Positions 7,340 through 15,578 of a DNA stretch of 33,232 nucleotides are shown here, piece by piece (the first letter of the stretch is position 1; each line of letters starts with the position of its first letter). Source of the DNA: Bacteroidia bacterium (GTDB lineage Bacteria; Bacteroidota; Bacteroidia; B-17B0; Aurantibacillaceae); assembly GCA_020846335.1 (NCBI GenBank), contig JADLED010000259.1, positions 1 to 33,232 on the forward strand. The letters run 5' to 3'. The notes beneath the pieces are model-generated. The model saw nothing but the letters and a program-made list of their open reading frames with translations, made no database searches and was not told the origin of the DNA. The translations under genes and the position numbers were made by a program.

Positions 7340-7861
7340 TTAATGATTGTTGGATGAGTTGTTTTTATTTTCGGAAAGCGCTTCGTTTGTTGAATGATTA
7401 CCGGCCATGCGGGCACTTTTACTCAATATTACCAAACGGTAGTAACCTGTTTCAGGACGTGGAATTTTTTCGCCATGCACATCGGATTGTATGAGCTTGA
7501 GGGTTCCTTCAGAATAACCGTATTGAGTGTATAAGTCGGCGTCGATGTAAGGCAATTCAAACCAGGCACTTCCAATTTGATAATACAGTTTTACACTGCC
7601 GCTGTTTGCCGCTTCTTTTGTGATAAGTGTAGTGCTATAGGTGGACTGCCAAAGGCTTGAGTCGGCAGAGGTGGGTTGCCATTGCGTGGTGCCTATTACA
7701 AACACATCGGAATTAGAAATATTGGTATTGCCGCCATTGCCCGGCGTTCCGGGGTCGCCCTTTGGCCCCTGAATTTCCTTTTTTTTGCAGGAACTAAAGG
7801 TTATTGCTAAACTAAAAATAAATAGAACTGCTACTTTTAATATTTTAAGCTGATGCTTCAT
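7340..7861 (-). CDS. Lipoprotein with short collagen-like motif (paralogue A)
   Basis: 173 residues with ATG at 7861. Type II signal peptide ending in TFSSC, then KKK and the motif QGPKGDPGTPGNGG. The domain after it has the same order of elements as the downstream paralogue: a Trp-containing strand (TTQWQP), VKLYYQIGSAWFELPYIDAD, LYTQYGYSEGTLKL, and a final YYRLVILS strand. A polar Asn/Ser-rich tail of about 25 residues follows that the paralogue lacks. Members of this type (lipoprotein, GPKGDPG linker, beta domain) recur in Bacteroidota, from memory, but have no assigned role. It is the first gene of the two-gene operon. Confidence 0.8.
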   Translation of the reverse strand: MKHQLKILKVAVLFIFSLAITFSSCKKKEIQGPKGDPGTPGNGGNTNISNSDVFVIGTTQWQPTSADSSLWQSTYSTTLITKEAANSGSVKLYYQIGSAWFELPYIDADLYTQYGYSEGTLKLIQSDVHGEKIPRPETGYYRLVILSKSARMAGNHSTNEALSENKNNSSNNH

Positions 7862-8382
7862 TGGCTGTTATTTTTTTTCAGCCTTAATATACAAAAATTA
7901 TGCCGTTGATAAGTACAACAATGAAATACCATTAAAAAATGTGCTCATTCCCTAACTACCGAAACAAATCAGGTCTTAATAAAACAGACCTGATTGTTCG
8001 GTATCACACACAACCAGAAATTGAATTACACGATCAACTCCTTAATTGACTATAGTCCTGATAAACGCATTTAGTTGGGTAGATTAAGTTTATTTTTATT
8101 GCTAAGGATAGTCAGTTGCACGAACACCAAAAAAACCGCGAAGTTCGGGTTGAAATAAGAAAGGGACAATTGGTAGCCTGACTGAACACTATTTGTAGGC
8201 TCCTTCAAACAATTCACTCTCTTTGTTAGGCCTTGTTGAAAGACTTTTTCGGCTCTTTAAAAAAATGCCTAAAAATTTCAGAAAACAGGGCAGGCTTATT
8301 TGAATGAAGGTAATTATATTCTTCTTTCGACTTAACACCTTTATTTTATGATTGCCTACTATTAAATCTTACATTCGTAGAA
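7862..8382. other. Divergent intergenic region, one strong hairpin, no gene
   Basis: About 520 nt of AT-rich DNA between two divergent lipoprotein genes. The only structure noticed is the long inverted repeat at 7959-8001, listed separately. A partial -7-like box (TACATTCG, 8370-8377) lies immediately before the ATG at 8383; if used, the transcript would be nearly leaderless. Confidence 0.4.
7959..8001. repeat. Long imperfect inverted repeat (hairpin)
   Basis: The left arm at 7959-7976 (CCGAAACAAATCAGGTCT) pairs with the right arm at 7986-8001 (AGACCTGATTGTTCGG), 16 pairs with two single-A bulges, around a 9-nt loop. No T-tract follows on either strand and it lies between divergent genes, so it is not an ordinary terminator. 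Confidence 0.7.
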
Positions 8383-8883
8383 ATGAAAAAGGAGCATTTG
8401 ATTCTTTTTAAATCAGGATTGATTGTTAGTGTGTTTTTTACGATGGCCATTTTCGGCTGTAAAAAACCAGATAGTTCAACAACTTCAGAGTCTTGTACAC
8501 TTGATTGTAAAAATGGAGGAACCTGGTCCGACAATGCCTGTAACTGTCCGCCGGAATGGTCGGGAGCAAACTGCGAGACTTATTACACCGACACATACAA
8601 AGGCGTTTACAGTTCGAATAACTACAACTGCGGCATGGGAGTTGGAACTCAGAGTTATTTGGTTACGGTTGATCAGGGAAACAGGAATCGTATTAAGATA
8701 GGAGCCATATTGGCTGACATGACCGATCTTACTCATTTTGTTATTCCGCAGCAGCCAACGTTTATTGGTGGTTCGGGCACCATTGACGGAAAAAACATGA
8801 ACCTCTCTTTTACGTTTACCTCTACTACATTCACAAATGTGGTATTAACCCAAAGTTGCAGTGCAAGTTTTACCAAAAACTGA
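8383..8883 (+). CDS. EGF-like lipoprotein
   Basis: 166 residues. Type II signal peptide ending at the lipobox-like AIFGC with a following KK, then a Ser/Thr linker and an EGF-like module (about 38-66) with six cysteines in the expected order, including CKNGGTW, CNCPPEWSGANC. The remaining 100 residues are a beta-rich domain with two more cysteines (YNCGMG and TQSCSASF near the end) that may form a disulfide. EGF-plus-beta-domain lipoproteins of this size occur in Bacteroidota; the role is unknown. It stands alone on its strand. Confidence 0.8.
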   Translation: MKKEHLILFKSGLIVSVFFTMAIFGCKKPDSSTTSESCTLDCKNGGTWSDNACNCPPEWSGANCETYYTDTYKGVYSSNNYNCGMGVGTQSYLVTVDQGNRNRIKIGAILADMTDLTHFVIPQQPTFIGGSGTIDGKNMNLSFTFTSTTFTNVVLTQSCSASFTKN

Positions 8884-9063
8884 TTTCGATTTTAATTTGT
8901 CTGGATAAGTTGCCTTATACTGAAATGATAGACGTGGTTTAGTTTATCAGGTTTACTTTCTTTATTGTTTGGACATGCTCTTGTTGCCAAGCTAAATAAA
9001 GTGCGGGTTAAGGTATTTTGTTTTTAAATTCGTTCATCAGGTTTGACTAAGTCAATAAAACAA

Positions 9064-9086
9064 AAAACCCGCCAAAGGCGGGTTTT
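9064..9086 (-). terminator. Rho-independent terminator downstream of tRNA-Cys
   Basis: Perfect 10-bp stem AAAACCCGCC (9064-9073) and GGCGGGTTTT (9077-9086) with a 3-nt loop. Read on the minus strand it ends in a run of six T residues (9062-9067), placing it 4 nt beyond the 3' end of the tRNA. Confidence 0.85.
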
Positions 9087-9090
9087 GCTG

Positions 9091-9161
9091 AGGTCCCATC
9101 CGGATTCGAACCGGAGTAGCAGCTTTTGCAGAGCTGAGCCTAGCCGCTCGGCCACAGGACC
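9091..9161 (-). tRNA. tRNA-Cys (anticodon GCA)
   Basis: The 71-nt minus-strand sequence folds as a tRNA. The acceptor arm is GGTCCTG with TGGGACC, followed by discriminator U, the identity base of tRNA-Cys. The anticodon stem CAGCT/AGCTG encloses the loop CTGCAAA, giving anticodon GCA. The T arm is TCCGG-TTCGAAT-CCGGA. No CCA is encoded. Confidence 0.95.
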
Positions 9162-9297
9162 ATTGAAATTATAGATGTTAAATTGGAAATTATAAATGTG
9201 TTTAATTCAACATTTATCATTCATCATTTAACATTTCTAAGAACGGGTAGCAAAAATAGGATTTTTTTAGCAATTTGCAGGGAACTATTTTAAAAAA

Positions 9298-10440
9298 ATG
9301 CAAATTAATTCCAAATTGCCCAATGTGGGCACCACCATTTTTACGGTAATGAGCGCGCTGGCCCGCGAACACAATGCCATCAACCTTTCGCAGGGCTTTC
9401 CTGATTTTGATTGCTCACCCAAACTGATGGAGCTGGCCAACAAATACATCCGTTCGGGCTTTAACCAATACGCACCCATGCCCGGCACACAGGCCCTGCG
9501 CGAACGTATTGCTGAAATTTTAAGTACGTGTTATGGCGCTTCTTATCACCCCGAAACCGAGATTACCGTTACCGCGGGCGCCACACAGGCCATTTACACC
9601 GCGCTGGCCGCCTTTGTTGGGTCGGGCGATGAAGTAATTGTGTTTGAACCTGCTTACGATTGTTATGTACCAGCAATTGAATTGCAGGGCGGAAAGGCCG
9701 TGTATTCGCAATTAAACGCCCCCGAATTTGCCATTAATTGGGCCGATGTGCGGTCGAAAATAACTTCGCGCACAAAAGCTATAATAATTAATTCGCCCCA
9801 TAATCCAAGTGGAACCACTCTTAGCCAAGCCGACATTGCCGAACTGGAGCGCCTTGTAGCCGGCACTAACATTTTAGTGATTAGCGACGAAGTTTACGAG
9901 CACATGGTATTTGATGGACAAAGTCACCAAAGTGTGGCCATGAGCAAAACCTTGGCGGCACAGTCCATTTTGGTGTCATCATTCGGAAAAACCGTACACA
10001 CCACCGGTTGGAAAATTGGATATGTGGCCGCCCCAAAAGAAATAATGGTGGAGTTCAGAAAAGTGCATCAGTTTTTGGTGTTTGTTGTAAATCACCCGCT
10101 GCAACTGGCTTTGGCCGATTTTTTAGCGGATAAGGACAACTACCTTCAACTCAAAAATTTTTACCAGCAAAAACGCGATTTGTTTTTACGCCTTACACAA
10201 TCCTCAAAATTAAAACCTTTGAAAACCGCTGGCACTTATTTTCAGTTGATGAGTTATAGCGCGATTAGTAACGAGAACGACAGCGAATTGGCCGTTCGCT
10301 TAACGAAGGAGAAAAAACTGGCCACCATACCACTATCGGTGTTTTACAGCCAAAAAACAGACAATAAATTATTGAGATTTTGTTTTGCCAAAAAAGACGA
10401 AACCATTGAAAAGGCCGCAGAAATTATTTGCGCCCTGTAA
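9298..10440 (+). CDS. Class I aminotransferase, methionine/kynurenine type
   Basis: 380 residues, a full-length fold type I PLP aminotransferase. Visible motifs: NLSQGFPDFDCS (29-40), the glycine-rich AGATQAIYTAL (93-103), NSPHNPSG (165-172) with the PLP-contacting Asn, ISDEVYEHMVFDG (195-207) with Asp and Tyr, and the Schiff-base lysine Lys231 in SSFGKTVHTTGWK. LLRFCFAK near the end supplies the substrate-carboxylate arginine. The wording resembles E. coli YbdL (methionine aminotransferase) and the kynurenine aminotransferase branch. It could perform the last transamination of methionine salvage, or general amino-acid transamination. ATG start right after an AT-rich leader; no operon partner. 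Confidence 0.9.
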   Translation: MQINSKLPNVGTTIFTVMSALAREHNAINLSQGFPDFDCSPKLMELANKYIRSGFNQYAPMPGTQALRERIAEILSTCYGASYHPETEITVTAGATQAIYTALAAFVGSGDEVIVFEPAYDCYVPAIELQGGKAVYSQLNAPEFAINWADVRSKITSRTKAIIINSPHNPSGTTLSQADIAELERLVAGTNILVISDEVYEHMVFDGQSHQSVAMSKTLAAQSILVSSFGKTVHTTGWKIGYVAAPKEIMVEFRKVHQFLVFVVNHPLQLALADFLADKDNYLQLKNFYQQKRDLFLRLTQSSKLKPLKTAGTYFQLMSYSAISNENDSELAVRLTKEKKLATIPLSVFYSQKTDNKLLRFCFAKKDETIEKAAEIICAL

Positions 10441-10455
10441 AAATAAAAAACAGAA

Positions 10456-10659
10456 TTATTCAGCGCCGGGTTGCTGGCTTTGGCTTTGCTTGCGGTAGCG
10501 CATTAAACGCATGGTCCAATAACCTAAAAGGCTGATTACAAAAATGGAAATTAAAATGTTTGGACCCTGGCCCAGAACCCTCATGCCCTTGAAAATCATT
10601 TGAAAAAAAGCACCGGTTCCTTCAAAAACATCTGTCCAGGTAATCATTAACATTTTCAT
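10456..10659 (-). CDS. Small membrane protein, probable DUF6341 type
   Basis: 67 residues: an amphipathic N-terminal part (TWTDVFEGTGAFFQMIFKG), one membrane span (about 34-52, NILISIFVISLLGYWTMRL), and a basic Gln-rich tail. Several ATG codons lie close together at the start; the first is used here. The pairing with the divergent multi-span gene starting at 10783 recalls the DUF6341/DUF6427 pair near uracil phosphoribosyltransferase genes in flavobacteria, from memory. No function is known. It converges with the aminotransferase, whose stop is 15 nt away. Confidence 0.55.
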   Translation of the reverse strand: MKMLMITWTDVFEGTGAFFQMIFKGMRVLGQGPNILISIFVISLLGYWTMRLMRYRKQSQSQQPGAE

Positions 10660-10782
10660 AGTAGTGTATTTAATTTGGTATGTATTCTGTTTGGTATTCG
10701 TTATTTAAAACAACGCCTTATATTGCTATAATTAGTATGTTTACAGCTACAAAAATAAAAATAATTTCATAACAAAAAAATT

Positions 10783-11769
10783 GTGTTTGCAGGCCTGCTA
10801 AATAAAGGGTTACGGGGAAGTTTGGTGCTTTTGGCGGCCATTTTTGTTCTGACTTTTTTGGCCAGCTATTTATCGTTGGTTTCTATTGAGCAGGACAATT
10901 ATCCCAATCTTTTTTACAATTATTTTTCGGGTACAATTCAAAGCAAAATACTGGTTACCCTGCTCAATTATTTATTTATTGGCCTTGGTGTTTTTTTAAT
11001 TAGCCTTATTGCCGTTAATCAGGAAGTGGTTGAGAAACAAAATTACTTTCCGGTTTTTCTGTATCTGTTACTCAGTGCGGCCTGTGTTCATCCAAGCAAC
11101 CTTACACCTCAAATATTAACCAATATTTTTATTCTGTTTTCGGTTTATAAACTTTTGGATTCTTACCGCAAGGACGATGTGCTTAAAAATATTTTTGATG
11201 CGGCTTTGTGGCTGTGTGTGTCGTTTTATTTTTCGGCTTCCAGCATCATTTTTTTTCCGTTTTTTTTTATTGTTCTTTTTATCCTTCGTCCTTTCTACTG
11301 GCGTGAGTGGGTAATTGCGCTGCTAGGCTTTGTTACACCTGTTTATATTTACGAGTGCATGGCTTACCTCAGCAATTTTAACCGCTGGTATTTGTTCGAG
11401 TCGGCGCAATTGTATTTTTCTTCCATTAAAATTCCGGTACTGAGCGAATATTATCTTTTGCTCACACTCTCATTGCTTCTGCTATTATTTGTATCCCTGG
11501 CACATGCACTTACAAGAGGATTTGGTAATAAAGTAAAAAAACAACGCTCTAAATCCATTTTGCTCTGGTATTTATTTTTTGCATCGCTGAGTCTGTTTTC
11601 CGGAGGTGCCAACGGTTCGGTTATTATTGCCTCCTTTGCATTTCCACTTTCCTTTTTTATCGGCGATTTTTTGTACAACATGAAACAGATAAAAATTGCC
11701 AATACCTTGCTGGCCGTACTATTGCTGGGAGTGTTGATAGTTTTCTTAGCGCAATTTGGTGCCATCTAA
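10783..11769 (+). CDS. Multi-span membrane protein, probable DUF6427 family
   Basis: 328 residues with about eight to ten hydrophobic spans and almost no soluble domain. The start is a GTG at 10783; no in-frame ATG exists nearby and the N-terminus (FAGLLNKGLRGSLVLLAAIF) looks complete. The conserved-looking features are polar residues between early spans (EQDNYPNLFYNYFSG), the loop LLDSYRKDDVLKNIFDAALW, and RPFYWREWVIALLGFVTPVY. The latter two recall DUF6427 proteins of flavobacteria, which are uncharacterised. It is divergent from the small membrane gene at 10456-10659, consistent with a functional pair. Confidence 0.65.
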   Translation: MFAGLLNKGLRGSLVLLAAIFVLTFLASYLSLVSIEQDNYPNLFYNYFSGTIQSKILVTLLNYLFIGLGVFLISLIAVNQEVVEKQNYFPVFLYLLLSAACVHPSNLTPQILTNIFILFSVYKLLDSYRKDDVLKNIFDAALWLCVSFYFSASSIIFFPFFFIVLFILRPFYWREWVIALLGFVTPVYIYECMAYLSNFNRWYLFESAQLYFSSIKIPVLSEYYLLLTLSLLLLLFVSLAHALTRGFGNKVKKQRSKSILLWYLFFASLSLFSGGANGSVIIASFAFPLSFFIGDFLYNMKQIKIANTLLAVLLLGVLIVFLAQFGAI

Positions 11770-11874
11770 AGGCAAAACTATTCCAACCAATTAAGAAACG
11801 AATGGCACCACGTGTATAGTTAATGCCCTTTTAACTATGACTGTGCTTAGTTTTAATCTAAAATTCATCCCCTT

Positions 11875-13608
11875 ATGAAAAAAATCTACTACCTTTTATT
11901 TGTTTGCATTCAAGCCAATGCGCAAATTTCGTTTAACACCACGCCCAAATACCTTGATGTGAACAGGGTAAAGGCAAGAATCAACAACGTAAATAATAAA
12001 TTCTGGAACATCGCCAGTACCGGTAATGCCTCTTACGAAGTGCCCAAAGGAAGTGGTGCCCACGCACAGTTTGCCAACAGTATTTGGATTGGCGGCTTTG
12101 ATGCAGGCGGGCAGTTGCACGTTTCGGCCAACACCTACCGGCAACTTGGCACCGATTTTTGGGCGGGACCATTGGACACCACTAACATAGGTGCCTATAG
12201 TTTTAGCAACAGCACCGTTTACAATAAATTGTGGAAAGTTAGCTGTAAGGACATTAACGATTTTATGACCGCTTATAGCAATGGCTGGATTAGTGCAGGC
12301 ACCTACACTACTCCACCAGACATTGTGAATTACCCGGCTTACGGCATCAGCAACTTTCAGAAAAAACTGGAACCCTATTTTGATGTGAATGGCAATGGAG
12401 TTTACAATCCTGTAGCAGAGGGTGATTATCCCATTATTAAAGGACATCAACAAATCCTGTCCATTTATAACGACCAACAAGGTAATCATGGCGAAACGCA
12501 GGCTCCGGCCATGGGTTTAGAAATTCATGAGCGGTCTTATGCTTATTATGATGCCACCCTGCCAGACAGTATGAAAGCGGTTAATCACACCACCTTTTAT
12601 CACTACACCATCTACAACCGTAGTAATACCAGTTATTTCAACACCTATATTGGCGATTGGTCGGATGTGGATTTAGGGTATTACCTGGATGATTACATTG
12701 GTACTGACACCATTAACAGTTTTGCCTATTGTTATAACGCCGATGCAATTGATGAAACAGCCCAAGGCACCACAGGCTATGGCAATAAACCACCGGTAGT
12801 TTCTCACGCCATTATTAAAACACCCTGCACCAACGATGGTGTGGATAATAATCACAACGGCACAACCGACGAAGTGGGCGAAGAGTTTTTAATGGACCGC
12901 ACCACCTATTATAATAATAACATTGGTGCCTTCCTGCCTCAAACCACCAACCCACAAATTGCCCTGCACTATTATAATTACATGGCCGGTAAATGGAAGG
13001 ATGCCTCGCCCTTTACTTACGGCGGTGATGCGTATGGCGGAGTAAAACCCACCAATTACGTGTACACCGGCAACCCTGTAACTAACAGTGGCTGGACGGA
13101 AAGCAGTGCCGGTAATCTTGCCGGCGACCGACGCATTATTTTTAGCAGCGGGCCCTTTACTTTTCCGGCAAACAGCAAAATAGAATGGGCCTATGCCGTG
13201 GTGTTTAGTCAGGATACGGCTCAAAGCGTGAATACCATCACGCAGTTCAATTCCCGCGTTCAGCGCGATGTGCGCAATGTGCGTTATTACGATCAGCAAC
13301 ACCAAATGCCCTTATGCACGCCTGCCCTTACCATTACCACTGGTGCTAAGGAATTTAAAGGTTCTGTATTAAACGGTGTGGTATATCCCAATCCGGCACA
13401 ACATAAAATCAGTATTGAGTTAACGGAAAAAGTTAATCACGCCGTTATAAAACTGAGCGATGTAAGTGGTCGCTTATTGAAAGAAATTAGCGCTAACGAT
13501 TTTTCTAAAACGACTTTGGATGTTTCGGATTTGCCTGGTGGGGTTTATTTTGTTGAAGTGAAGAGTGGGAACTACGTACTCACACAAAAAGTGATTAAGA
13601 ACAACTAA
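11875..13608 (+). CDS. Large secreted protein with T9SS type A sorting domain
   Basis: 577 residues with a short signal peptide ending ANAQ (1-17). The body begins with a segment seen in many Bacteroidota surface proteins (NSIWIGGFDAGGQLHVSANTY) and contains two calcium-type acidic loops: FDVNGNGVYNPVAEGDYP and DGVDNNHNGTTDEVGEE. The last 76 residues (502-577) are a sorting domain: VVYPNPAQHKI, LSDVSGRLL, LPGGVYFVEVKSG, LTQKVIKN. The protein should cross the outer membrane by the type IX system and be retained at the surface or released after cleavage of this domain. No catalytic motif was recognised. A strong terminator follows at 13643. Confidence 0.88.
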   Translation: MKKIYYLLFVCIQANAQISFNTTPKYLDVNRVKARINNVNNKFWNIASTGNASYEVPKGSGAHAQFANSIWIGGFDAGGQLHVSANTYRQLGTDFWAGPLDTTNIGAYSFSNSTVYNKLWKVSCKDINDFMTAYSNGWISAGTYTTPPDIVNYPAYGISNFQKKLEPYFDVNGNGVYNPVAEGDYPIIKGHQQILSIYNDQQGNHGETQAPAMGLEIHERSYAYYDATLPDSMKAVNHTTFYHYTIYNRSNTSYFNTYIGDWSDVDLGYYLDDYIGTDTINSFAYCYNADAIDETAQGTTGYGNKPPVVSHAIIKTPCTNDGVDNNHNGTTDEVGEEFLMDRTTYYNNNIGAFLPQTTNPQIALHYYNYMAGKWKDASPFTYGGDAYGGVKPTNYVYTGNPVTNSGWTESSAGNLAGDRRIIFSSGPFTFPANSKIEWAYAVVFSQDTAQSVNTITQFNSRVQRDVRNVRYYDQQHQMPLCTPALTITTGAKEFKGSVLNGVVYPNPAQHKISIELTEKVNHAVIKLSDVSGRLLKEISANDFSKTTLDVSDLPGGVYFVEVKSGNYVLTQKVIKNN

Positions 13609-13642
13609 TTTTAATACTTATTACCCGTTAAAAGCAAATAAA

Positions 13643-13676
13643 AAAGCCCTTCTGAATTTAATTTCGGAAGGGCTTT
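13643..13676. terminator. Rho-independent terminator, probably bidirectional
   Basis: Stem AAAGCCCTTC (13643-13652) with GAAGGGCTTT (13667-13676) and a 14-nt loop that can pair further. It sits 35 nt after the T9SS gene stop. A-rich 5' and T-rich 3' flanks would let it act for both convergent genes, although gltX ends over 300 nt away. Confidence 0.75.
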
Positions 13677-13764
13677 GTTATTCTTGTCGAGTTTCGTGCC
13701 TGGCTCTTTGCGCGAACTACTTCTATAATTGTATTGCGTAAAGTCGAAGTAAACTCAGTAGAAT

Positions 13765-13909
13765 TATCGAGACGAGTACTGTAAATTCTCGGCGAGTCGT
13801 TCTCGATATGCAAAATGAAAAGAGGCACATTTTGCAACTCGAACTGACCTCTCATTGCAGGTCACGTCGAGTAATCAGGCCGGCCTCTTTAGCCTGATGT
13901 ATCGAGACG
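13765..13909. repeat. Cluster of hairpins bounded by TATCGAGACG repeats
   Basis: TATCGAGACG occurs at 13765-13774 and 13900-13909, and the inverted form TCTCGATA at 13801-13808. Between the last two lie three hairpins: TGCAAAATG/CATTTTGCA (13809-13817, 13828-13836), TGACCT/AGGTCA (13845-13850, 13859-13864), and ATCAGGC/GCCTGAT (13874-13880, 13892-13898), the last also holding the palindrome AGGCCGGCCT (13877-13886). Apart from this cluster and the terminator, 13609-13998 holds nothing recognised. Confidence 0.6.
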
Positions 13910-13998
13910 CTCACGATAATGTAAATGGAGAATGTTATCGTTACAATTTATGCCAGAAGCAACAAAAAAGAAATCGAATTGACTCCGACCATGTTGAA

Positions 13999-15516
13999 CT
14001 AACTCAAGGTACTCAAAGCTATATTCAACCTGTTCAGCACTTCTTCTTTACCTATCAGCGCGAGCATGTCAAACAATTGCGGACCACCTGCCACTCCACT
14101 AACCAACACACGCAGTACCTGCATGTCCACCTTGCCCACTTCGGCTTCGGCATCGTGAAAGGATTTAGTAATATTGTCCACTGTCCAGTCATTAACCGCA
14201 GTGAATTTTGCAGTCACCGCCGAGTAAATGGCTTTGCTTTTATCGTTCCATTTTTTGGTCATTACTTTTTCATCGTAAGCTGTTGGTGCTTCAAACACGT
14301 ATTTGCCATGGTTCCAGAACTCGTGCACAAACTGAACTTTTTCTTTCACCAGTCGGCAAAAATCCGCTAAAAAAGCGTCGCTGCGTTCGTAACCTTTTTC
14401 CTTGAGTATTGGCTTAAACACTTCGGCCAGTTCGGCATCTGTGTGTTTACGCAGGTATTGCTGATTGAACCATTTTGCTTTTTCGGGGTCAAATTTAGCT
14501 CCACTTTTGTGTACCCGCTCAAAATCAAACAGGGCTGATAATTGTTCGAGACTAAAAATTTCTTCGTTGTTGCCGGGGTTCCAGCCAAGCAGTGCCAAAA
14601 TGTTCACAAAGGCTTCGGGGTAATAGCCGGTTTCTTTGTAACCAATGTAAGGCATGGCTTCACGCGGATCATGCCAACTCAAGGGGAACACCGGGAAACG
14701 GGCTTCGCGTTTGGAAATTTTTCCGTTACCATCCGGGTTCAAAATCAAGGGCAAATGCGCCAGTTTAGGCATATCGTTTTCCAAACCAAGGTAACGGTAA
14801 ATTAATATGTGTGCCGGTGCGCTTGGCAACCACTCTTCGCCACGCACAGCATGCGAAATTTTCATTTCAATATCATCTACAATGTGCGCCAAATGGTAGG
14901 TTGGCATTCCATCGCTTTTCAATAAAACTTTATCATCCACCTGGGCTGAATTTACCACTACCCAGCCGCGAATAATATCATTGAAACGAATCTCTTCGTT
15001 GCGTGGCACCTTTAAGCGAATCACGTATTTTGCACCACTGTCGAGCAGCTTCTTCACTTCGTCTTCGGGCAGAGTAAGCGAGTTGCGCATGTTTTGTCGC
15101 GTAACAGCATTGTATTGAGGTGCCACTACTTTCGCGGCTTCCAACCGTTTACGCATTTCATCCAATTCTTCAGAAGTATCAAAAGCATAATAAGCATGAC
15201 CCGACTCGATTAAGCGGTCGGCATATTTTTTATAAATGCCTGATTCTTTACGCTCGCTTTGGCGGTAAGGGGCATGAGGCCCATCACCAAAACCCACACC
15301 TTCGTTGGGCGAAATACCGCACCATTTAAGCGCATTAATAATGTATGCTTCGGCACCCTCTACAAAACGGGTCTGGTCGGTATCTTCAATACGCAAAATA
15401 AAATCGCCGCCATGTTTTTTGGCGAATAAATAATTAAACAGGGCTGTGCGCACACCGCCCATGTGCAGGCCGCCGGTTGGACTCGGGGCAAACCTTACTC
15501 TCACACGTTTTTCCAT
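13999..15516 (-). CDS. gltX: Glutamyl-tRNA synthetase
   Basis: 505 residues from the ATG at 15516, giving the canonical start MEKRVRVRFAPSPTGGLHMG. The open frame extends 21 codons further upstream but that would overlap the divergent gene. Class I synthetase signatures: the HIGH-type motif HMGG (18-21), the family motif LRIEDTDQTR (41-50), VRGEEWLPSAPAHI (224-237), and the KMSKS-type loop KISKR (266-270). The C-terminal anticodon-binding domain is complete (VAGGPQLFDMLALIGKEEVL near the end). It charges tRNA-Glu with glutamate. GluRS and GlnRS can look alike, but HMGG with the RIEDTD pattern favours GluRS. Confidence 0.95.
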   Translation of the reverse strand: MEKRVRVRFAPSPTGGLHMGGVRTALFNYLFAKKHGGDFILRIEDTDQTRFVEGAEAYIINALKWCGISPNEGVGFGDGPHAPYRQSERKESGIYKKYADRLIESGHAYYAFDTSEELDEMRKRLEAAKVVAPQYNAVTRQNMRNSLTLPEDEVKKLLDSGAKYVIRLKVPRNEEIRFNDIIRGWVVVNSAQVDDKVLLKSDGMPTYHLAHIVDDIEMKISHAVRGEEWLPSAPAHILIYRYLGLENDMPKLAHLPLILNPDGNGKISKREARFPVFPLSWHDPREAMPYIGYKETGYYPEAFVNILALLGWNPGNNEEIFSLEQLSALFDFERVHKSGAKFDPEKAKWFNQQYLRKHTDAELAEVFKPILKEKGYERSDAFLADFCRLVKEKVQFVHEFWNHGKYVFEAPTAYDEKVMTKKWNDKSKAIYSAVTAKFTAVNDWTVDNITKSFHDAEAEVGKVDMQVLRVLVSGVAGGPQLFDMLALIGKEEVLNRLNIALSTLS

Positions 15517-15522
15517 AGTTTG

Positions 15523-15530
15523 CAAAGATA
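15523..15530 (-). promoter_or_regulatory. Candidate Bacteroidota -7 box for gltX
   Basis: On the minus strand TATCTTTG matches the TAnnTTTG -7 consensus exactly, 6 nt before the gltX ATG, implying a nearly leaderless transcript. No convincing TTG -33 element was found at the expected distance. Confidence 0.45.
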
Positions 15531-15578
15531 GGTGAAATGTTCTATTTTGGGATAAATTTATAAACGAATAACTGACCA

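Noticed and set aside
9162-9297. AT-rich stretch with repeated CATTTA-like words after the tRNA as an attachment site
   Set aside because: No integrase, no duplicated tRNA end and no mobile genes are nearby; it looks like ordinary low-complexity spacer.
9298-10440. Aminotransferase as a dedicated methionine-salvage partner of the polyamine operon
   Set aside because: The chemistry would fit recycling of methylthioadenosine, but the gene is 4.5 kb away, on the other strand, with no other salvage genes nearby.
11896-12489. 197-codon minus-strand ORF
   Set aside because: Antisense to the T9SS sorting-domain protein, which has a signal peptide and full domain structure; the antisense product is a codon-bias shadow.
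12889-13305. 138-codon minus-strand ORF
   Set aside because: Shadow of the T9SS protein gene with Ile/Val/Gly-rich random-looking content.
13855-14370. 171-codon plus-strand ORF
   Set aside because: Most of it is antisense to the conserved 3' end of gltX, and the translation is His/Phe/Cys-rich without any family pattern.
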